A stretch of DNA of 11,487 bases from an uncultured Eubacteriales bacterium (lineage in GTDB: Bacteria; Bacillota; Clostridia; Oscillospirales; Acutalibacteraceae): contig ONVG01000029.1 of assembly GCA_900321195.1 (NCBI GenBank), forward strand, positions 1-11,487, written 5' to 3'. The first letter of the stretch is position 1. Each line of letters begins with the position of its first letter. Under the pieces are notes generated by a model that saw only the letters and a list, made by a program, of their open reading frames with translations, made no database searches and was not told the origin of the DNA. Positions 7,272 to 11,487 of the stretch are shown piece after piece. The position numbers and the translations under genes are program-made.

Positions 7272-8014
7272 TCGCTCAGCTCCTTCTCCTTTTTGTCATT
7301 GCCGGTAAGCTCAAGGAATATTTCCTCAAGCGAGCCGTTTTTGTTCTTGTTTTCAAGCTCGTCAAGAGTGCCGTCATAGAGAAGGTGACCTTTTTTGATG
7401 ATGATAACACGGTCGCAGAGCTTTTCTGCGACTTCAAGCACATGTGTAGAGAAGAAAACTGCATTTCCGGCCTTTGCATGCTCACGCATCATCTGTTTTA
7501 GCTCGTATGCGGATTTAGGGTCAAGTCCGACCATCGGTTCATCAAGTATCCATACAGGCGGATCGTGGAGAAGTGCGGCAATTACCATTATTTTCTGACG
7601 CATACCGTGAGAATAGCTCATTATAGGTGAGCCGAGAGAATCGGAAAGCTCAAAACGCTCGGCAAATTCCTTGATACGCTTACGCCTGTCGTCGGTAGGA
7701 ACACGGTATATGTCGCCTATAAGGTCGAGGAATTCCGTACCTTTAAGACGCAGGAACATATCGGGGCTGTCAGCAATATAGCCTATAGATGCTTTTGCTT
7801 CAAGGGGCTGTTTTCTTACGTTGAAGCCGTTGACTGTTATTTTTCCCACATCGGCTTTGATGATGCCTGTAAGAAGCTTCATAGTTGTGGTTTTTCCTGA
7901 GCCGTTCGGTCCGATAAAACCGACTATCTCTCCGCCTTTTACATTAAAGCTTATGTCGTCAACAGCGCGGATGGTTTTGTTGTACACTTTTGTTACATTT
8001 TCAAAGCTTATCAT
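7268..8014 (-). CDS. ABC transporter ATP-binding protein (exporter, ABC-2 partner)
   Basis: A 248-residue nucleotide-binding subunit that powers the permease encoded next to it. Motifs in order: Walker A GPNGSGKTT at 35-43, Q-loop region IGYIADSPDMF at 77-87 (Asp82 where Gln or Glu is usual), ABC signature SHGMRQK at 135-141 (a His for the first Gly of SGGQ, common in this class), Walker B WILDEP at 155-160, D-loop GLDP, and switch His191 (STH). A short C-terminal tail (about 215-248) is charged and ends KEKELSE. The start is set at ATG 8014, with GAAAGGGT seven bases upstream and the family-typical opening ISFENVTKVY. The frame is open 27 codons further out, but that part carries the promoter and has no ribosome site. 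The closest class is the DrrA/CcmA/YthP type, ATPase-permease pairs for drugs, bacteriocins or lipids. Confidence 0.93.
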   Translation of the reverse strand: MISFENVTKVYNKTIRAVDDISFNVKGGEIVGFIGPNGSGKTTTMKLLTGIIKADVGKITVNGFNVRKQPLEAKASIGYIADSPDMFLRLKGTEFLDLIGDIYRVPTDDRRKRIKEFAERFELSDSLGSPIMSYSHGMRQKIMVIAALLHDPPVWILDEPMVGLDPKSAYELKQMMREHAKAGNAVFFSTHVLEVAEKLCDRVIIIKKGHLLYDGTLDELENKNKNGSLEEIFLELTGNDKKEKELSE

Positions 8015-8046
8015 ACTGTCACCCTTTCGGTAATATTTCTGATATG

Positions 8047-8075
8047 ATTTTAACATATTGAACAAAACTTTACAA
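8047..8075 (-). promoter_or_regulatory. Probable sigma-A promoter of the ABC exporter operon
   Basis: On the minus strand TTGTAA (8070-8075) and TAAAAT (8047-8052) are 17 bases apart, matching the consensus at four and five positions. Initiation near 8040 would give a leader of about 26 bases containing the ribosome-binding site of the ATPase gene. It points away from the pilin operon promoter at 8308. Confidence 0.6.
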
Positions 8076-8083
8076 TAGTTAAT

Positions 8084-8133
8084 AAAAAAACGCACACGGA
8101 AATCAATTTTGTCCGTTTATTCATGCGTTTTTT
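8084..8133. terminator. Terminator-like hairpin in the divergent spacer
   Basis: AAAAAAACGCA (8084-8094) faces TGCGTTTTTT (8124-8133). Inside, ACGGA (8096-8100) pairs with TCCGT (8112-8116). Both strands therefore read a GC-containing stem followed by a T-run. It lies upstream of both divergent protein genes, so it ends no known gene. It could insulate the two promoters or terminate a short RNA read leftward from about 8207. Confidence 0.6.
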
Positions 8134-8207
8134 AGTTATTGAAACAGAGAGCTTTAGTTTTTCTCTCTGAAAAAACTTTAAACTGTTTTCGCTAATATAT
8201 ACTAAAG
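8084..8207 (-). ncRNA. Possible small RNA or leader in the divergent spacer
   Basis: On the minus strand a reasonable promoter (TTGCCA at 8238-8243, TATAAA at 8214-8219, 18-base spacing) precedes about 120 bases. These contain a perfect 7-bp hairpin, CAGAGAG/CTCTCTG (8145-8151 with 8163-8169, 11-base loop), and then the terminator-like hairpin at 8084-8133. There is no reading frame of note. CTTTAGT near the start of the transcript is complementary to ACTAAAG in the hairpin loop, so an alternative fold exists. It could be an independent small RNA, or an attenuated leader of the ABC operon that adds to the promoter at 8047. This is inference from signals only. Confidence 0.3.
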
Positions 8208-8213
8208 TAACTT

Positions 8214-8243
8214 TTTATAAAAGAAAAAATTGTATATTGGCAA
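8214..8243 (-). promoter_or_regulatory. Candidate promoter for the spacer RNA
   Basis: TTGCCA (five of six matches to TTGACA) and TATAAA (five of six) on the minus strand, separated by 18 bases. It would start transcription near 8207, upstream of two hairpins. The surrounding DNA is AT-rich, so a chance match is possible. Confidence 0.35.
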
Positions 8244-8307
8244 AAACTGTATAATAATCAAACAAACACAGATGAATTTTTTTGTAGGAAAAGTTAAAAA
8301 AAAAGTC

Positions 8308-8336
8308 TTGAAATAAAAATGGATTACAGTTATAAT
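8308..8336 (+). promoter_or_regulatory. Strong sigma-A promoter of the pilin operon
   Basis: TTGAAA (8308-8313) and a perfect TATAAT (8331-8336) are exactly 17 bases apart, with an A-rich stretch just upstream (8294-8304) that could act as an UP element. Transcription would begin near 8343 and leave a leader of about 69 bases before ATG 8412. This makes the first prepilin gene the head of its own transcript. Confidence 0.75.
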
Positions 8337-8360
8337 GTAATTGTATAAATATAAGTGGAA

Positions 8361-8394
8361 GAATGCTTTGTTGCGGTTTTAAAAAAAGGCGTTC
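8361..8394 (+). promoter_or_regulatory. Leader hairpin just before the pilin ribosome-binding site
   Basis: GAATGC (8361-8366) can pair with GCGTTC (8389-8394) with one G-U pair, and TTT/AAA extends it inward. The stem ends four bases before AAGGAGG (8398-8404). It may stabilise the mRNA or tune access to the ribosome site. No known riboswitch fold is recognised. Confidence 0.3.
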
Positions 8395-8411
8395 GGTAAG
8401 GAGGAAAATTT

Positions 8412-8936
8412 ATGAAAAAACACTTACGGCAGCATATTCCGAAGGTGCGCTCCAAAAAAGGTATTACACTTGTTGAGATACTTGTTGGTGTTACTATTAT
8501 AGTAATAGTTTTTGGTGCGACTCTCGGAGCTATGACACAGGGCTACAGCGGTACGCTCAGAAATGCGGATGAGGATAAGGCGGCAGCGCTTGCAGGTTCT
8601 GTGTGTGATACAGTTGCTACTTCTATAAAGAAGCTGAATATGGAAAACGCGGATGATCTTGAAAGCTATTTCAGCGATCATGCGGATTCTGAAAATGCTG
8701 TTATTCTTGCGGCAAGAAGCGTAGTGTCAAGTATCGATTATCTGTCAACATACAATTCTGTATTTACTGCTACAGGTGACTATCAGTTTGCTATTGATTT
8801 TGATAAAGGATCTTCTGTACAGACTGCGTCAGGAGAAAATGCAGACATTACCGGAGCTGTTGTCACCGTATCAATAAGGTCAGCAAGAGGTTATGTCAGA
8901 TCTTCTGTATTCGTCCCTTATGGAGAATTAGTTTGA
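8412..8936 (+). CDS. Type IV prepilin-like protein with N-terminal methylation motif
   Basis: A 174-residue pilin-like protein exported across the membrane and processed by a prepilin peptidase. The basic leader ends at SKKG17, and the mature protein would begin ITLVEILVGVTIIVIVFG, giving Glu22 as the conserved Glu5 of mature pilins. The hydrophobic helix (about 18-40) serves first as membrane anchor and then as assembly core. The remaining 130 residues are a polar head, with a helix continuing to about residue 80 and beta strands toward the end (AIDFDKG, AVVTVSIRSARGYV). It has one Cys (about residue 65), so no internal disulfide. AAGGAGG lies seven bases before ATG. The second prepilin gene follows 20 bases later. 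By size and company it is a minor pilin or pseudopilin (GspH/PilV-like); the pilus motor and peptidase genes are not in the window. Confidence 0.87.
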   Translation: MKKHLRQHIPKVRSKKGITLVEILVGVTIIVIVFGATLGAMTQGYSGTLRNADEDKAAALAGSVCDTVATSIKKLNMENADDLESYFSDHADSENAVILAARSVVSSIDYLSTYNSVFTATGDYQFAIDFDKGSSVQTASGENADITGAVVTVSIRSARGYVRSSVFVPYGELV

Positions 8937-8956
8937 TGTAAAGGAGGGAGAAAGAT

Positions 8957-9592
8957 ATGATATCTAAAAAAAGAAAGTCTAAAAAAGGTTTTACCCTCGT
9001 TGAGCTTGTTGTAACGGTAGCTATACTTGGTATAGTGTCGGGCATGGGCGTAGGAATAGTTGCAAATACCATAAGAAATTACGCGGTTGCTTCTACTACT
9101 GCTCAAGAGCAGGAAACAGCTATTCAGATAGAAAATTTTATAACCAGATATGCAAGAACAGCTTCTGATATAGATGTTATTGAAGATGCTAATATACCTT
9201 CTTTCAATAAGAACGAGGAATATATCTCAACAGCGATAGATAGCTCGCCTGCACCTGTTAAAAATAAGGTTTATCTGACAACAAACATTGTTGAAACAAT
9301 TGGTTCTCCTGATGTAACATCTTCTCTCAGCTATTTTGGAGTAAAAAAGATGACATTCACGATGAGAAAACAGAAGAATTTTTCTGATGACTCATTTTCA
9401 AGGTGTCATACATGCCTTGATTATACTATAGAAATGGCAGATTACTATACTCTCAAGGGTACTGTTGTTATGAACAACGTAAGAGAGGATAACGTAATAG
9501 GTACAGTCGGCGATTCCTTTACAGAAGCAAAGGATGTTATCGAACTGGACTTTGAGGCTCTTCAGACAAAAGCGCTCGTATTTAAAAAGTAA
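8957..9592 (+). CDS. Second type IV prepilin-like protein
   Basis: A 211-residue protein with a short basic leader MISKKRKSKKG11 and mature start FTLVELVVTVAILGIVSG, with Glu16 at mature position 5. This is the textbook prepilin peptidase recognition and N-methylation motif. The hydrophobic helix runs to about residue 38 and continues as an amphipathic helix (TIRNYAVASTTAQEQETAIQIENFI). The head domain holds a Cys-x-x-Cys (C150, C153), which could form a tight disulfide or bind metal; no other Cys is seen. AAGGAGG at 8941-8947 lies nine bases before ATG. It sits between the first prepilin gene (20 bases before) and the large third gene (27 bases after), so all three are probably cotranscribed and coassemble, perhaps as a minor-pilin tip complex (GspI/GspJ/PilW-like). 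The exact subtype cannot be assigned. Confidence 0.87.
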   Translation: MISKKRKSKKGFTLVELVVTVAILGIVSGMGVGIVANTIRNYAVASTTAQEQETAIQIENFITRYARTASDIDVIEDANIPSFNKNEEYISTAIDSSPAPVKNKVYLTTNIVETIGSPDVTSSLSYFGVKKMTFTMRKQKNFSDDSFSRCHTCLDYTIEMADYYTLKGTVVMNNVREDNVIGTVGDSFTEAKDVIELDFEALQTKALVFKK

Positions 9593-9619
9593 TAAACAAA
9601 GAAAGGAGTAAGCTTTAGT

Positions 9620-11487
9620 ATGAGAAAAACTTTGATAAACAAAAGTAAAAAAGGTTTCTCTCTTCCGTTGGCAATGGCAATAAGCGTGTTTCTTGTGCTT
9701 ATATCAACATCGCTCATATTTGTTGCGCTGAGCAGTCTTTCTTCAACCAGCGCTGATATAAGCGGCAGACAGGCATATCTTAATGTAAAGAGTGCGCTTG
9801 ATTATGCTCAGGCATATTACAGCAATAATGTCAGCGATTATTCGGATATGACAACGGAATTTCTTATAATGAATGACCCCGCAGGAACAACTGATGAGGG
9901 TGCAGTAATAGGTACAGAGGAAGAAGCTCAGAATAAGACTACATATGTTATGGCTCAGTATCAGGAAGCACACGACTCTGACCCTGCTACACTTAAATTG
10001 ACGGGATTTTCCAGTTATTCCGATGCGTTCGGAAAAAAGAGAAAGACAATACGTCTTTCAGTAACATTTACTATAGGTTCAAATACTCCTAACAGACTTA
10101 CAGTAATTGCTGTTCCTCCGAAAAACGAAAAATCAAGCTCTTCGGACCGAATAGTTCTTAATGTAAAACAGCCTAAGGACATGAACTATCAGCTTTCTTA
10201 TTATGTATGGACATACAGAGATAAGAAGACAGATCCAAGCGATACACATGATGTTGGTAATGCTTATAATTATTTCTATGAAGATTATGATAAACCTATA
10301 TCTCAGCAGAAAGAAAACAGCTTTGATTTTGACCAGAATAACAGCGATTCTGATTTTATATCTAAACTGAATAAATCTACTGTGAGCGCAAATGAAGTAC
10401 AGCCTAACGGCGTATGGGGCGTTGAAAGCGGCGATAAGGACGGCCCGCCTGCAGTTATGTCAAACAGAACTGAAAATAATGCGTGGGTAACAGGTGACTA
10501 TATTATAGATACAGACTATGTTCCGTGGTTCAACATAATATTTGCACAGAAGGGTTCAACTATCGAAAAATCAGGTATATATGATTCACAGACAAATGAG
10601 ATATTCCATCTTTGGTATCTCGACCCGAATGATAAGAATATATATTTTGAATTTTTGGGTAAAAGGCATAATGACGGCAACAAATCCTACTATACAAAGT
10701 ATTTTGAGGGCACCGGCTGGGACGGCAAAGAGGGTCTTGAGGATACAGTCCTTGTATATGTAAAGAACATGAAGTCTGCTGTTCACTTTAAGGCAAAGGG
10801 CGATGACGATAAAACAAGTAACCCCGTCATAGTCTCTGTAGTTAACCGTGAAGGCAAGACCATAAATACATCTGAAAAAAGCTATATTTATTCCGGTGAA
10901 TATAAAAAGGACAGCAATATAAATATGGAATATGAAGGCTGCGGCTGGTGGGTAGCTAACATAGAAAGTAACAGTAAGGTCGACCTCGGTATAAAATACA
11001 AGGGCGCTACTTACTACGTTACAGCAACACCTAACGCAAGCAATGAGATATGGCTCGCAAAAAATGACAGCGGTCTTACTGCTCACAGAACAGAATCAGC
11101 AGCGGCACTCGCTGCAGGAAGCAGTATCAACAGGTATGTAACAGTGCATGCTAAGGTCGCTGACTATACAAAGAATGCTAATCCTAAAATAAGCTATAAG
11201 AATGTTGCTTATAACTCTTCGGCAGGCAGAAAAGACCTCCAGGCAAAGATAATCAAGACTAATCAGCTTATCGATGATGACTATGAGCCGGCAGGAATGG
11301 CTGTTGTTCATGAGAAGGTACAAGAAGCTACACAGGCAGTAAATGATGAGAACTTCATCAAAAACCAGGGTTCGGCTGATACTGCATATGCAGAAAAGAT
11401 AGCTCTTGCAGATGCAAAATATAAGGAGCTTAGTGATGCTATCGATGTGGCTGTAAATGCGCTTGTGCCAAAGGCAGTTACTAAGGA
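9620..11487 (+). CDS. Large prepilin-like surface protein with FIVAR-like domain, partial at right edge
   Basis: An open frame from ATG 9620 to the window end without a stop: 622 codons so far. The leader MRKTLINKSKKG12 is followed by FSLPLAMAISVFLVLISTSLIFVALSS, a prepilin-like cleavage site and helix, but position 5 is Leu17 instead of Glu. The next stretch (SADISGRQAYLNVKSALDYAQAYY) recalls the helix after the membrane segment in PilX/GspK-type minor pilins. Then come polar, aromatic-rich segments with beta character: about 150-225, 300-375 (WFNIIFAQKG, HLWYLDPNDK, GTGWDG), and 380-485 (VYVKNMKSAVHFKAKG, GCGWW at 440-444, YYVTATP). Residues about 536-616 form a helical bundle typical of FIVAR domains of Gram-positive surface proteins. 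AAAGGAG lies 11 bases before ATG. It probably acts as an adhesin at a pilus tip. A polysaccharide-binding role for the Trp-rich modules is speculation. Confidence 0.82.
   Translation, partial: MRKTLINKSKKGFSLPLAMAISVFLVLISTSLIFVALSSLSSTSADISGRQAYLNVKSALDYAQAYYSNNVSDYSDMTTEFLIMNDPAGTTDEGAVIGTEEEAQNKTTYVMAQYQEAHDSDPATLKLTGFSSYSDAFGKKRKTIRLSVTFTIGSNTPNRLTVIAVPPKNEKSSSSDRIVLNVKQPKDMNYQLSYYVWTYRDKKTDPSDTHDVGNAYNYFYEDYDKPISQQKENSFDFDQNNSDSDFISKLNKSTVSANEVQPNGVWGVESGDKDGPPAVMSNRTENNAWVTGDYIIDTDYVPWFNIIFAQKGSTIEKSGIYDSQTNEIFHLWYLDPNDKNIYFEFLGKRHNDGNKSYYTKYFEGTGWDGKEGLEDTVLVYVKNMKSAVHFKAKGDDDKTSNPVIVSVVNREGKTINTSEKSYIYSGEYKKDSNINMEYEGCGWWVANIESNSKVDLGIKYKGATYYVTATPNASNEIWLAKNDSGLTAHRTESAAALAAGSSINRYVTVHAKVADYTKNANPKISYKNVAYNSSAGRKDLQAKIIKTNQLIDDDYEPAGMAVVHEKVQEATQAVNDENFIKNQGSADTAYAEKIALADAKYKELSDAIDVAVNALVPKAVTK

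Noticed and set aside
8015..8095. 27-codon N-terminal extension of the ABC ATPase
   Set aside because: It lacks a ribosome site, encodes a non-family sequence and overlaps the probable promoter at 8047-8075. ATG 8014 has GAAAGGGT seven bases upstream and the normal family start.
10586..11086. Minus-strand frame of 166 codons inside the large prepilin-like gene
   Set aside because: It has no ribosome site, its Cys/Ile/Tyr-rich product resembles no family, and it lies fully opposite a plus-strand frame with leader, operon context and domain features.
1..11487. CRISPR arrays, tRNA or rRNA genes, and CcpA cre sites
   Set aside because: I found no regularly spaced repeats, no tRNA cloverleaf or rRNA core sequence, and no convincing cre-like palindrome near the maltodextrin genes.

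Overview
The window looks like a chromosomal segment of a low-to-moderate-GC Gram-positive gut or rumen bacterium, most likely a Ruminococcus-like Clostridia. The reasons are strong AGGAGG-type Shine-Dalgarno sites in front of nearly every gene, an AT-rich intergenic composition, and a lipoprotein alpha-amylase next to maltodextrin permeases. Prepilins with KKG|F/I-T-L-V-E leaders and a FIVAR-like surface domain also fit. The assignment is inference from style and gene content, not from a search.

Layout. (1) 1-165 is a densely folded non-coding stretch ending in a hairpin that resembles the right end of an IS200/IS605 (IS1341-type) TnpB element, i.e. a probable omega RNA scaffold, lying directly against the start of malF. 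(2) 208-4422, plus strand: malF and malG (4-bp overlap), an intrinsic terminator-like hairpin, then a secreted GH13_36-type alpha-amylase lipoprotein. The amylase would cut starch or dextrins at the cell surface and MalFG would import the products. The binding protein and ATPase are not in the window. (3) 4438-8014, minus strand: a PadR-family regulator behind an AT-rich region with a perfect palindrome over its promoter, a MIF (macrophage migration inhibitory factor) superfamily protein, and a two-gene ABC-2 type exporter (permease plus ATPase). (4) 8015-8411 is a gene-free divergent region holding two good promoters facing away from each other, two hairpins and a possible small RNA or leader. 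(5) 8412-11487, plus strand: an apparent minor-pilin operon of three genes with type IV prepilin leaders. The third gene is a very large protein that runs off the right edge.

How it fits together. The left half is a starch and maltodextrin uptake unit. The right half builds type IV pilus-like surface structures. The most unusual item is the third pilin-operon gene: its leader and transmembrane helix look like a PilX/GspK-type minor pilin without Glu5, but they are joined to at least 580 residues of aromatic-rich beta modules and a FIVAR-like helical bundle. It could be a pilus-tip adhesin. Whether it binds starch or another polymer is speculation. The MIF homologue with an intact N-terminal proline is a second item worth attention.
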